Positions 44,924 to 54,118 of a stretch of 64,000 nucleotides of DNA are shown in pieces. The notes under the pieces were generated by a model. It did no database searches. It saw nothing but the letters and a program-made list of their open reading frames with translations, and had not been told where the DNA came from. Made by a program: the position numbers and the translations under genes. The DNA is from CBDCYS01 sp965226245 (GTDB taxonomy: Bacteria; Acidobacteriota; Terriglobia; Bryobacterales; UBA6623): positions 52,952 to 116,951 of the forward strand of contig CBDDCL010000014.1 in NCBI GenBank assembly GCA_965226245.1. Reading direction: 5' to 3'. Every line of letters begins with the position of its first letter. The first letter of the stretch is position 1.

Positions 44924-46438
44924 ATGGACGCAACACGGGAAGCCCTGCCGGCGGCGTGGCACGCGCCAACCGACAGCCCGCGAGGGTCAGGTCGGGCCGG
45001 AGAGGGTGGCGGAGAGGCCCGTAGTACCGGGGAAGCCGAGTAATGTCGGCGGAGGGAAGGGGCTCGGTTCGAGAGCAGCGCAGGACGGAGGAAGGGACGT
45101 GGGGACTGGCGAGAGCCTAACAGCCTCAGAGAGGGTTCAGCGACTCCAGACGGCGCTCCATGCGAAAGCGAAGGAAGCTCCGGGCTTCCGGTTCTACTCG
45201 CTGAGCGACAAGGTGTGGCGCGATGACGTTCTCGCGGTCTCCTGGCAGGCTGTGCGCCGCAACGGCGGGTCGGCCGAGGTGGACGGCGAGACGGTCGCGG
45301 ACATCGAGTCGCAGGGGGTGGACCGGTGGCTGGGAGCACTGGCGCGGGACCTGAAGTCGGGGACTTACCGGCCGCGTGCGGTCCGGCAGGTCCTGATTCC
45401 GAAGAAGCAACGCGGGAAGTTTCGGCCGTTAGGCATACCTTGTCTCCGAGACCGGGTAGCGCAGACGGCGGCGATGCTGGTGTTATCGCCGATCTTCGAA
45501 GCGGACCTTGAACCGGAGCAGTATGCCTATCGGCCGGGCCGAGACGCGCGTGACGCGGTCAGGCGCGTACACCGGCTGCTGACGACGGGCCACCGGGAGG
45601 TGGTGGACGCCGACTTGTCGACTACTTCGGCCAGATACCGCACGCGGAGTTGATGCAGTCGATGGCCCGGCGCGTGAGCGACGGGCGGCTGTTGGGCTGG
45701 GTCAAGGCGTGGCTGGAAATGGCGGTGGAGGAGGACGACGGGCGCGGTGGCCGCCGCCTGACGAACCGGGCGCGTCGGGAGCGGAAGGGGACCCCGCAAG
45801 GGTCTCCGATTTCGCCGTTGTTCAGCAACATCTACATGCGTCGCTTCATCTTGGGCTGGAAGGTGCTGGGCTATGCCCGGCGCTTCAAGGCGGACATCGT
45901 CAACTACGCGGACGACATCGCGGTGCTCGGCCGAGCGCCGGCAGCGGAGATGCTGGCGGCGGTGGAAGGGCTGATGAAGCGTCTGAAGCTGCCGCTGAAC
46001 GCCGAGAAGACCCGCTGCTGCCGGGTGCCGGAGGAACCGATGACGTTGCTCGGCTACCGGATTGGCCGCAACTGGCGCCGGGACACGGGGCAAGCCTACA
46101 TCGGCACCCGCCCGAGCCCGGCGAGCGTCCAGAGCATTTGCCGTCGCGTGAGTGAGCTGACGGCGTCGCGTTACGGGCTTCTGGAACCCGAGGTCGTGGT
46201 GGGTCGCCTGAACCGGTTGCTGACCGGCTGGGCGAACTACTTCACCTTGGGCCAGGTTAGCCCGGCCTACGCGGCGATTGACCGGCACGCTACCCGGCGG
46301 CTGCACCAGTGGCTCTGTCGCAAGCAGAAGGTGCGGTCCGGGAAATGTGTGCGCTTCCCGGACGAGCGACTGTGGACCGAGTACGGGCTCACGCACCTTG
46401 GATCGCGAACGGCGAGTCTTCCGTGGGCGAAGGCATGA
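44924..46438 (+). pseudogene. group II intron reverse transcriptase/maturase, frameshifted
   Basis: The reverse transcriptase blocks are present in two frames. Frame one holds DKVWRDDVLAVSWQAVRRNG and RPLGIPCLRDRVAQTAAMLV, SPIFEADLEPEQYAYRPGRD up to VVDADLS; one base is missing at about 45620, in the block with the first catalytic Asp. The second frame resumes YFGQIPHAELMQSMARRVSD, with FSNIYMRRF, VNYADDIAVLG (catalytic YADD) and the maturase domain LTGWANYFTLGQ, ending LPWAKA. Comparison with the fragment at 52405 suggests the true start is ATG at 44924 and that an extra base near 45000 shifts the frame again. No endonuclease domain. Inactive as read. Confidence 0.87.
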
Positions 46439-46447
46439 TCTCGTCCG

Positions 46448-46481
46448 AGAGCCGGATGCGGAAAATTCGCATGTCCGGTTC
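46448..46481 (+). ncRNA. group II intron domain V
   Basis: GAGCCGGATGCGGAAAATTC and the following GCATGTCCGGTTC fold into the standard 34-base catalytic hairpin (GAGCCG... paired with ...CGGTTC, internal bulge, tetraloop-like tip). It lies right after the maturase gene, as required. Confidence 0.85.
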
Positions 46482-46520
46482 GATGAGCGGCGACTGGAAA
46501 CGGAGCCATGGCAGGGATTG

Positions 46521-47006
46521 AGGCACCGGCTACGGGCGAAAGCCGCCGGGAACGGCTACCCCCCTTCCGCCTACCGCCACCGCGCCAGTCGTCGACTCTA
46601 CCGAGCGTTCGTCGCGAGGGCGTCGAGGCGCCGTGGTGGTGGGGCGCACGGACTGAACGACGCTGCAGGCGTAGTCGCAACTACGTCGAAGCGGCGTGAG
46701 GGAGTACGCCCCGTCAACGCGAGCGGATCGGCGTCCGCAGCAGAAGGCTGGCGAGAAATACGCGTGGACGTCCGGCCCCGAAGACCGCTGGGCCGGGCGC
46801 GCCGGGGCACCCCCGGATCGTCGCCGTCGATCCCGGTGATGATGTCGCCGACTCAAGGACACCCGCCTGCTTCACACGCGGGTCGATCGGACGTGCGGTC
46901 GGGCCGCGCCGACGTCCCCGCATGTCCCGCAGCGCGCCTTGCTCACGCTGCCGTCGCCAGTTCGCCGAGTGCGAGCTTTACAACTCACGGCATCGACTAT
47001 ATTCGG
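46521..47006. other. intergenic, no gene recognised
   Basis: High-GC sequence with several overlapping open frames (for example 46278-47126) whose compositions are not protein-like. No motif or repeat supported. Confidence 0.35.
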
Positions 47007-48283
47007 CGTCACTGCTGTCCGGTTAAAAGTCGAATAGAATCAATTGGTTGGGGTCATAGGGGGATTCGTTTTGGGAGTCGGATGGCTGGAGTGCCTGTAA
47101 AACGGGCATTTTTTCGAATAGCGTAACGCTGAGAATCTGTAGAATCTGGTAAAGACTCGCTTCCAGCCCGAGGCGTTTCCGGACGATAGCGATGAGCACG
47201 TAAATCGAGACAGCGATCCAGATCTGCGTCTTGACGGCGTTCTCGCTGGTGCCGTAAAACGACTTGATTCGCAGATGTTGCTTGATCCACTTGAAGAAGA
47301 GTTCCACCTGCCAGCGCGATTTGTAGATCTGGGCGATGGTCAGTGCCGGCAGGGTGAAGTTATTGGTCAGAAATTTCAATCGCTTGTTGGTTTCGGCATC
47401 GAAATAACTCACCCGCCGTAGGGGGTCCGGGTACACTTGGGCGGAGTTGAAGGGGGTCAAAATAACGGTGTGATCGGATCGCAGGCCCGTGCTCCTATCC
47501 ACCGGGTGGGAGTAGCGACGCTGCAGCAAAACGTTCTTTTTGGTTCTCACCACGAAGAAGGCCGAACAGAGCGTGAACACGAAGAGGCGCCGAAAATCGA
47601 CATAACCCCGATCCATGACGTAGAACGCGCCGGCCTCGGGAAGAAATTCATCCAGGATGTTGACGTCATGCACTTGGCCTGCAGTAATGCGGATAAACGT
47701 GGGAATATTGCCGTGCAGATCCAGCAGCGTGTGCATCTTCACGGCGGCCTTGTGCTTGCGGAATCTCGCCCACGGAAACAGCGACAGGCAGAGGTCGATT
47801 GTTGTCGAGTCGAGAGCGTACAGAGTCTGGTCCAAGTCCACACCGATCGGGTCGTGGGCATATAACGGCCGTGCCATGCCAATCAAGACCTGCGCGAAGT
47901 CCGCGTAGATCCGCCAGTCGCGCGACTCGTTCGCATCGGCCAGTGTCGAGCGCGCTACCCTGCCGCCGAATCCCATATGGTAGAGTTTGCCGTGCATCGA
48001 ACGCAGGCACGTCTCGATGTCGCGGAGGCTTTCCCGATAGGTCAGCTGGGCGAATGCCATCGAAAGAAACTGATCCCAGCAGGAGAAACTTTTCAGATAG
48101 GAATCGCCGCGGTAGCGCAATACACATTTGTGAAACTCTTTGCTCGGCAGGTGCTCGATCAGTTGGGAGAAAACCGTACGGCCAAGGTTCATCCCCCATT
48201 GTGCCGCGTCGGGATGCTCCGCTCAGGCGGCCATTTGCGGCCTCGGGATTTCAAATCGTTCCCGGGCAAAACAGGCCATAAGA
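47007..48283 (-). mobile_element. IS4-family element (approximate ends)
   Basis: Encloses one IS4 transposase. Possible imperfect ends are CTGCTGTCCGGTTAAAAG near 47010 and, inverted, CTGTTTTGCCCGGGAACG near 48280. The match is partial, so limits are approximate. Confidence 0.6.
47023..48192 (-). CDS. IS4-family transposase
   Basis: A 389-residue DDE transposase. N-terminal DUF4372-like region (MNLGRTVFSQLIEHLPSKEF, FLSMAFAQLTYRESLRDIET), catalytic Asp in TLYALDSTTIDLCLSLF, Asp in FYVMDRGYVDFRRLFVF, and the IS4 signature Y-(2)-R-(3)-E-(6)-K in IYKSRWQVELFFKWIKQHLR. Complete and in frame, likely active. Confidence 0.93.
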   Translation of the reverse strand: MNLGRTVFSQLIEHLPSKEFHKCVLRYRGDSYLKSFSCWDQFLSMAFAQLTYRESLRDIETCLRSMHGKLYHMGFGGRVARSTLADANESRDWRIYADFAQVLIGMARPLYAHDPIGVDLDQTLYALDSTTIDLCLSLFPWARFRKHKAAVKMHTLLDLHGNIPTFIRITAGQVHDVNILDEFLPEAGAFYVMDRGYVDFRRLFVFTLCSAFFVVRTKKNVLLQRRYSHPVDRSTGLRSDHTVILTPFNSAQVYPDPLRRVSYFDAETNKRLKFLTNNFTLPALTIAQIYKSRWQVELFFKWIKQHLRIKSFYGTSENAVKTQIWIAVSIYVLIAIVRKRLGLEASLYQILQILSVTLFEKMPVLQALQPSDSQNESPYDPNQLILFDF

Positions 48284-48347
48284 CATTGAGCGGTAGAGAC
48301 TTACCGTCCGTTGGCGCAACTTTCCCCGGACAGCACTGATTCGGCGT

Positions 48348-49106
48348 ATGCCGATTCCAGCCTGCATCCTTCTGATCCTTGCCCATCCAGACGACGAGAG
48401 CTTTTTCGCGGCCGGTCTGGCGCGGCGCCACGTCGAGCGGGGCGCGAAGGTCGCCCTCGTGACGGCCACTCGTGGCGACGCCGGCCAAGTGGGAGATCCA
48501 CCGCTGTGCGACCGCGACGCCCTACCCGCGCTCCGCGAGGCCGAGCTTCGTGAGGCAGCCGACATCCTCGGAATTTCAGAGGTGCACCTGTTGGACTATC
48601 AGGACACGCGGCTCGCAGAGGCGCCGATCGATCAGATTCGCTGCGAGTTGGTCGCACTCATCCGTCGCCACCGGCCGCATGTGGTGATCACATTTGATCC
48701 GAACGGCCAAAACGGTCATGCCGACCATGTCGCGATTTCGCGGTTCACGACGGATGCCGTGGCAGCGGCCGCGGATCCGCGCTGGGCGTCCGAACCGACC
48801 ACCCCGCACCTGGTGCAACGGCTCCTGTGGACCTCGCCAATTGCGCCGTGGGAGGTGACGCGCCCGGCGGCCCTGCGTCTCGAGGCGGGGGTGGACTTCG
48901 CGATCGACATCGCCCCGTATCGGACCGTGAAGACCGAGGCACTTCGGGCGCACCGGAGTCAGCACGTTCCGGTCGATCGCTGGTTCCTGAGCAAGCCTGA
49001 CCTGGACCAAATCTTGAGTATCGAAACGTTCAGACAGGCGTGGGGCCCTACCTTGCGACGGGTGCCCGCCGACGACGTGTTGGCGGGAATCGACCTGTCC
49101 GTGTAG
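48348..49106 (+). CDS. PIG-L/LmbE-family deacetylase
   Basis: A 252-residue zinc-dependent N-deacetylase of the PIG-L family, acting on GlcNAc-type or related substrates. The signature AHPDDE is at residues 12-17 (LLILAHPDDESFFAAG) and the second metal motif HADH at 124-127 (NGQNGHADHVAISRFTTDA). The rest follows the family (ALVTATRGDAGQVGDPPLCD, HLLDYQDTRL). Starts with ATG at 48348. It has no partner genes nearby (IS4 before, IS5 relic after), so it looks like a captured chromosomal gene. Substrate unknown. Confidence 0.92.
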   Translation: MPIPACILLILAHPDDESFFAAGLARRHVERGAKVALVTATRGDAGQVGDPPLCDRDALPALREAELREAADILGISEVHLLDYQDTRLAEAPIDQIRCELVALIRRHRPHVVITFDPNGQNGHADHVAISRFTTDAVAAAADPRWASEPTTPHLVQRLLWTSPIAPWEVTRPAALRLEAGVDFAIDIAPYRTVKTEALRAHRSQHVPVDRWFLSKPDLDQILSIETFRQAWGPTLRRVPADDVLAGIDLSV

Positions 49107-49450
49107 CAGAGGTCGGCGGCTTCGCCGCCGCGCACTTCGCCGACGACGATGTGATCGGGTCGGTGCCGCAGGGCGTGACGCTGCTAACGGAGGAACTTTA
49201 GGCCGGACAGCGCGTTGACGGCCTGACGATCGTCAATCCGTTCGTCTGAAAGCCGCTCGGTTCTTGTAGTTGAGGACCGCGCGGGCCAGCCGTCGGGCCG
49301 CCCGGGTGCACGCGATAGCATGGCAAGGAACGCGGCATTCGCTGCAACCAGGGCCGCGGCCACCAGCAGCGGCTTTGGACGTCGGCAGCCCAGTCCGAAC
49401 TAGTTCACAGCCGTGTTCCGCGAGCTCGTACACAAAGGAGGTACTGTGAG
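49107..49450. other. intergenic, no gene recognised
   Basis: Short frames only. A possible gene tail (AGQRVDGLTIVNPFV, stop near 49249) could be a relic, without family assignment. AAAGGAGGT at 49434-49442 looks like an orphan ribosome binding site cut off by the following IS. Confidence 0.35.
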
Positions 49451-50559
49451 AGGACCTTGTTGCATGGATCATCCCGAAGGATGTCTTAGCATTGGTTTTT
49501 TCAACGCTGGGGGTAGTCTAAATGCCACATAAGTTCAACGCAGCGCGCCGGCACAAGTTTGATAAGGTGCAGTACCGGGTGATCAACTGGGCGGAATATA
49601 ACGAGAGCTTGCGCCAACGGGGTGACCTGACGATTTGGGTCAGTGAGGAGGCTCAAAGTGTGTGGAGCGCGCCGCGCCGCACGTCACGGGGTGGTCAGCG
49701 CAGATACTCGGATTTGGCGATCGAGACATGCCTGATGCTGCGCACGGCATACCATCTTGGACTGCGTCAGACACAGGGGCTTATGGGTTCCATCGGCACG
49801 CTCATGGGGTTGGATATACGGGTACCGGATTACTCCACGCTGTCGCGTCGCGCAAACGGGGTGCAGCATCGCTCAGGTGATGAGGCAAGAAGGATCTGTG
49901 CCTATCCATCTGCTGGTCGACAGTACTGGCCTCAAGATCTTCGGCGAGGGCGAATGGCTAGCGCAGAAGCATAACACCAAGGGAATACGCCGCCGCTGGC
50001 GCAAGCTCCACCTCGGACTGGACCTCGCCAGCGGGGCGATTGTTTGCGCCGCTCTGACTCACGATAACGTTGGAGACAGCACAGCCTTACCCAGCCTCCT
50101 GGATCAGCTGGATGCCCCGGTCACGGGCTTTCTGGCTGACGGCGCCTACGATGGAGCGTCCACACGAAATCTGCTGAGGCAGCGGTATGGGGAGACCCTG
50201 GATGTGGTCATACCGCCGCCAAAGGACGCAGTGATCCGCCTGCAATCGGCGCGTGATGCGACCGTTCGGGATCGCCATATTGCCCAAATCTGCAGCAACG
50301 GGTGCATGGCCTGGCAGACGGCAACAGGGTACAACCAGCGCAGCCGAATAGAAACGCAGATGGGCCGTTGGAAGAGCGTCATCGGCCCCAAACTCAAATC
50401 CCGCAGCTTCTCCAGGCAGATCACGGAGATCCAACTCGGCCGAAAAGTCCTGAACACAATGACCGCGCTCGGACGGCCTGTGTTCGAACGCATCGCCTGA
50501 CACTACCGCTTGGGGAAAGGGGGAATTCCGTTTCCATCCCTATCCGTGCAACAAGGCTC
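49451..50559 (+). mobile_element. second IS5-family (IS903 group) type element
   Basis: Ends GGACCTTGTTGCATGGATC (49452 on) and, inverted, GAGCCTTGTTGCACGGATA (50559 back) are related to the ends of the five main IS5 copies but the element is clearly different. Confidence 0.8.
49522..50500 (+). pseudogene. IS5-family transposase, frameshifted (second type)
   Basis: MPHKFNAARRHKFDKVQYRV INWAEYNESLRQRGDLTIWV opens the same domain as the main IS5 copies at roughly 45 % identity. After YSTLSRRANG (about 49860) the frame changes; the rest, IHLLVDSTGLKIFGEGEWLA, FLADGAYDGASTRNLLRQRY and RSRIETQMGRWKSVIGPK with the three catalytic residues, is read in another frame from 49757-50500. One inserted base explains the break. 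Inactive as read. Confidence 0.85.
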
Positions 50560-50604
50560 TCTTGTGCGCCATGCCGCCTGCAGCTGCGGCAATCGTGACG
50601 TTCT

Positions 50605-51972
50605 CTATGAGTTCTCCCTGAAGTAAGCCCGCGTCTCGCGGACGATGAGCCCCGACAGCAGGAGCAACCCGATCAGGTTCGGGATGGCCATCAGGCCGTT
50701 GAGCACGTCGGACAGCAGCCACACGACCTCAACCGTGCCGAGGCTGCCGAGGAACGCGGCCATCACGAACGCGACGCGGTAAGGCAGGACGGCTCCCGTG
50801 CCGAGCAGGTACTCCAGACTCTTCTCGCCGTAGTACGACCACCCCAGAATAGTGGAGAACGCGAACAGCACGAGGCTCACCGTGACGACGATCCCGCCCC
50901 ACTGGCCGGGCAGACCCGTGGCGAAGGCGCGTTGCGTCAGGAGGGGTCCATCCAGCCCGGTCTGCCACGCGCCGGTCGCGATGATGGCAAGCCCGGTGAA
51001 CGAGCAAACCATGAGCGTGTCGATGAAGGTCTGCGTCATCGACACGAGCGCTTGGCGCACCGGCTCGCGCGTCTGTGCCGCCGCGGCGGCAATGCCCGCC
51101 GATCCCAGACCCGACTCGTTCGAGAAGATGCCGCGCGCCACGCCGAAGCGAATCGCCTGCGCCACGCCGGCACCGAGAAACCCGCCCGTCGCCGCCGTGC
51201 CGGTGAACGCACTCTGGAAAACGAGCCCGATCGCCCCGGGGATCCCTTCGTAGTTCAGGACGAGGATGACCGTCGTCGCAGTCACGTACACCAGAATCAT
51301 CGAGGGGACGAGCGTGGCGGCGGTCCGACCGATCGACCGGATGCCCCCCAGAATCACCAGTGCCGCCAGCACCGCCACGGCCAAACCGACGAGGCCAGGA
51401 TGGACGGACAGCCCGAACGTTCCGGCCGAGTTGGCCACTGCCAGCGAGATGGCGTTGGACTGCACCATGTTTCCGATGCCGAACGCTGCGGCCGCGGCAA
51501 ACAGCGCGAACGCTCGGGCCAGCCAGCGGCCGGTTAGCTGGCCGACCCCGTGCTCCAGGAAGTACATCGGCCCGCCGCTTTGTTCGCCTCGGGGGTCGGT
51601 CGTGCGGAAGCGAACCGAGAGTAGCGCCTCGGAGTACTTCGTCGCCATACCGACCAGGCCCGTCATCCACATCCAGAAGAGCGCACCGGGTCCACCTGCG
51701 GCGATCGCCGTGGCCACGCCAACGATGTTGCCGGTGCCGACTGTGGCGGCCAGTGCCGTCATGAGCGCCTGGAAGTGGGTGATGTCGCCTTCGGCGTCGG
51801 GCTCACGGCGCACAACCAACCCGAGCCATAGTGCGTGCGGAAGCTGCCGGAACTGGAGGCCGCGCAGCCGGACGGTCAGGTAGAGGCCCGTGAACAGGAG
51901 GAGCGGGACGAGGAACAGGGGACCCCAGACGAAGCCGGACGCCTGGCTCAGGAACCGTTCGATCGCGGCCAT
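50605..51972 (-). CDS. alanine/glycine:cation symporter (AGCS family)
   Basis: A 455-residue integral membrane protein with about eleven helices that imports alanine or glycine with sodium. Family blocks include ITHFQALMTALAATVGTGNI VGVATAIAAGGPGALFWMWM, MATKYSEALLSVRFR, GGPMYFLEHGVG, RGIFSNESGLGSAGIAAAAA, FSTILGWSYYGEKSLEYLLG. ATG at 51972 (MAAIERFLSQ) is preferred over 52035: the upstream residues are hydrophilic and lack conservation, and a promoter-like TGCTATACT lies immediately before this ATG. No amino-acid metabolism gene is next to it. Confidence 0.92.
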   Translation of the reverse strand: MAAIERFLSQASGFVWGPLFLVPLLLFTGLYLTVRLRGLQFRQLPHALWLGLVVRREPDAEGDITHFQALMTALAATVGTGNIVGVATAIAAGGPGALFWMWMTGLVGMATKYSEALLSVRFRTTDPRGEQSGGPMYFLEHGVGQLTGRWLARAFALFAAAAAFGIGNMVQSNAISLAVANSAGTFGLSVHPGLVGLAVAVLAALVILGGIRSIGRTAATLVPSMILVYVTATTVILVLNYEGIPGAIGLVFQSAFTGTAATGGFLGAGVAQAIRFGVARGIFSNESGLGSAGIAAAAAQTREPVRQALVSMTQTFIDTLMVCSFTGLAIIATGAWQTGLDGPLLTQRAFATGLPGQWGGIVVTVSLVLFAFSTILGWSYYGEKSLEYLLGTGAVLPYRVAFVMAAFLGSLGTVEVVWLLSDVLNGLMAIPNLIGLLLLSGLIVRETRAYFRENS

Positions 51973-52012
51973 GCCCGGCCAGTATAGCAACCCGTATTTA
52001 GGGTCATCGCAA
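51973..52012 (-). promoter_or_regulatory. extended -10 promoter, possibly leaderless start
   Basis: On the minus strand TGCTATACT (core 51981-51986) ends 9 bp before the ATG of the symporter. Transcription would begin at or just before the start codon, leaving no room for a ribosome binding site. A TTGCGA lies 20 bp upstream of the -10, too far for an ideal -35. Confidence 0.45.
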
Positions 52013-52035
52013 GGTTTGTTCGTAGAATTACTCAT

Positions 52036-52404
52036 ATGGGGGTCGAGTCCGGCAGGGGGGTAGAGTCGAGAGGAGGCGCGTAGCCGGTAGGGTTTGGTGG
52101 CTCATCCGGTGCTTTCGCAGCCGGGCCGCAATCCGATTCCCATGGGCACGTTTCCTCCCCTCGCTCTGCGAACCCGGCGGGCCGATTTCTGGCACCGGGC
52201 TCTCCAGTGGAATCATGCGGCTCGCACACGGGTTCCCGGTCGCGGCCAACGGGCGGGTCTCGCGAGCCGTGGCATCTGGCCCGCACCCTTGCGCCGGCCG
52301 GCCGGTGTGTCGTCAGGCCTGTTGACGCCCTGACGGCGGCGACCGCTCAGGTCGTCCCCTTCGCTTGTGCATGTGATGACGTCCGGAATTCCTGCTCATC
52401 TCCG
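52036..52404. other. intergenic, no gene recognised
   Basis: Only short unsupported frames. Nothing repeated within the window was recognised here. Confidence 0.35.
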
Positions 52405-52684
52405 GGGTACTAGACCGTCGGCCACTCCCGCGAGCCTGCTCCCTTTCGCCATCGCTTCCACCTGAGGTCCCTTCCCTCCACCGGCATTACTCGGCTTCCT
52501 TGGTACTGCGGACCTCTCCGCCACCCTGCCGGGCCAACCTGGCCCTCGCGGGCTATCGGTTGGCGCGTGCCACGCCACCGGCAGGGCTTCCCGTGTTGCG
52601 TCCATCCCCCCCTTCCACACGTGCCGCCGCCAATACCCCGGCGGAACCGGTCGGTGCTCGCGTCGCTCGCTTCCCGACCGCTGA
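52405..52684 (-). mobile_element. group II intron fragment (5' part of maturase gene)
   Basis: The minus strand matches 44860-45080 of the full intron at roughly 80 %: MDATREALPVAWHAPTDSPR then AERSAVPRKPSNAGGGKG. In this copy the N-terminal frame is open where the full copy has an extra base. The fragment is cut at 52685 by a Tn3-type end. Confidence 0.75.
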
Positions 52685-52721
52685 GGGTATCAGGCAGATC
52701 GGTGCGATTTTGCACGCTAAG
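52685..52721 (+). repeat. solo Tn3-family end
   Basis: GGGTATCAGGCAGATCGG... ending GCACGCTAAG is a 37 bp Tn3-type end, closest to the inverse end at 31688-31724. It is directly followed by IS5 copy 5, so the transposon body is missing. Confidence 0.7.
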
Positions 52722-52722
52722 G

Positions 52723-53837
52723 GGCGTTGGTGCATGAATCGGTGTAAGCGAGCACGCTAGCGGCGGGGGTGGGGTCCAGTCCATCATAGAGATCGGGGGG
52801 GTAACGTCGTGGTCGCAGCGAAGTCGAGCCGAGTCAACCGCCAGTACAAGAAGAAGTACAGAATCCGGAACTGGAGGGAGTACGAGCGTGGCCTCAGGAG
52901 CCGCGGCGACGTCACGATCTGGCTGAGCGAGGATGCAATTGCCGCGTGGGTACCACCGAAGAACGGTCTTCGCGGAGGCCAGCGGCGGTACTCGAACCTC
53001 GCGGTCCGGACCGCGTTGACGCTGCGGGTCGTCTTCAGCCTGCCGCTCCGCCAGACCGAGGGGTTCCTGGACTCGCTGCTCCGCTTGATGGGCCTCAACC
53101 TCAAGGCCCCGGACCACACCACACTCTCGCGCCGGAACCAAATCGTTGCGGTGCCGCCCCTGACCCGATCCTACGACGGCCCGATCGACTTGATCGTCGA
53201 TTCCACAGGGCTGAAGATTCTGGGTTGCGGCGAATGGAACGCGCACAAGCACAAGGCATCAAAGAAACGCCGGGATTGGCGGAAGCTGCACATCGGGGTG
53301 GATGCCGAGGGGTTCATTGTGGCGGCCGAACTCACAGCGAGCAGCCGGGACGACGCCTCCACACTCCCTGCTCTTCTCGACACAATCGAGGTTCCCATCC
53401 GGCGTTTCACCGCAGACGGAGCCTACGACCACAGGTCAGTCTACGATCAACTCAGCGCGGCCGGTACAGAGAACGTCGTGATTGTGATTCCCCCTCGTCG
53501 CTCCGCGGTGTCGGCGGGGCCAACGGACGGCCCATGGGCGCAGCGTGACACGGCTCTTGAGAGGATTCGCCAGGTCGGGCGACGAGAGTGGCAGAAGGAG
53601 TCGGGCTACCGACAGCAGGCGCGCGGTGAAAACAGCTTCTTCCGATACAAGTCCGTGTTCGGAGGCGGCCTGAAGGCGAGGCACAGCAAGGCGCAACGCA
53701 GAGAAGCCGCGATCGGGTGTCACATCCTCAACCGGATGGCCGAGCTGGGTAGGCCGAAATCCTGCGCTGTGGTGTCCTGAACGAGAAGTTGGAAAAGCGC
53801 CCCCACTCGCGCCGCAGTTGAATCATGCAACAGCGCC
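52723..53837 (+). mobile_element. IS5-family (IS903 group) element, copy 5
   Basis: Fifth copy, 1115 bp, starting right at the Tn3-type end. No target duplication. Confidence 0.9.
52809..53780 (+). CDS. IS5-family transposase (copy 5)
   Basis: Same 323-residue protein. It differs at a few places, including GENSFFRYK for VENSFFRYK just before the catalytic glutamate, RRSAVSAG and HSKAQRREAA. It shares some variants with copy 1 (RSYDGP, GGLKA) rather than copies 2-4, so it represents a second sub-lineage. Intact frame. Confidence 0.92.
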   Translation: MVAAKSSRVNRQYKKKYRIRNWREYERGLRSRGDVTIWLSEDAIAAWVPPKNGLRGGQRRYSNLAVRTALTLRVVFSLPLRQTEGFLDSLLRLMGLNLKAPDHTTLSRRNQIVAVPPLTRSYDGPIDLIVDSTGLKILGCGEWNAHKHKASKKRRDWRKLHIGVDAEGFIVAAELTASSRDDASTLPALLDTIEVPIRRFTADGAYDHRSVYDQLSAAGTENVVIVIPPRRSAVSAGPTDGPWAQRDTALERIRQVGRREWQKESGYRQQARGENSFFRYKSVFGGGLKARHSKAQRREAAIGCHILNRMAELGRPKSCAVVS

Positions 53838-54007
53838 AATATTTTCAGTAATTTACAGGATATATCACCTTGCGCCGATGCGTATGTGTCATCTCTATGT
53901 CAGCAGCGAAGTAGGTCCCGAGTGGCCACCATTGGCACCAGGTGACTGCGGAAAAGTGGCGCGTTTTTCTCTGTATCCACTCATCTGCGCTCATCTGCGG
54001 ATACTTG

Positions 54008-54118
54008 ATGCCGCTCACGACGGGTCCGGAGATCCGGGCAGAAGCCGAAGAAGCGTTCGAGTTCGCCAAGCAAAGTCCTTGGCCCGACCCCGATACCGCC
54101 ACAACTTCGGCTGATTAA
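54008..54118 (+). pseudogene. possible pyruvate dehydrogenase E1-alpha C-terminal fragment
   Basis: MPLTTGPEIRAEAEEAFEFA KQSPWPDPDTATTSAD resembles the closing helix and tail of E1-alpha subunits (...EAV.FA..SP.PDP.....). Only the last 25 or so residues match; upstream sequence does not continue the protein. A relic of a captured chromosomal gene; the match is by recall of the family pattern. Confidence 0.4.

Larger units (their letters stand above)
44608..46520 (+). mobile_element. group II intron, 3' end approximate
   Basis: The 5' end GTGCGCCGTGCGAAGG matches the GUGCG start of bacterial group II introns. An intron-encoded reverse transcriptase follows, and after it a domain V hairpin (46448-46481). 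The 3' splice site could not be fixed; it should lie within some tens of bases after domain V. A truncated relative is at 52405-52684. Confidence 0.8.

Noticed and set aside
44924..45005. Separate small gene before the intron maturase
   Set aside because: Comparison with 52405-52684 shows it is the shifted N-terminus of the maturase itself.
46278..47126. 282-residue plus frame after the group II intron
   Set aside because: Starts inside the maturase, crosses domain V and the IS4 end; composition random.
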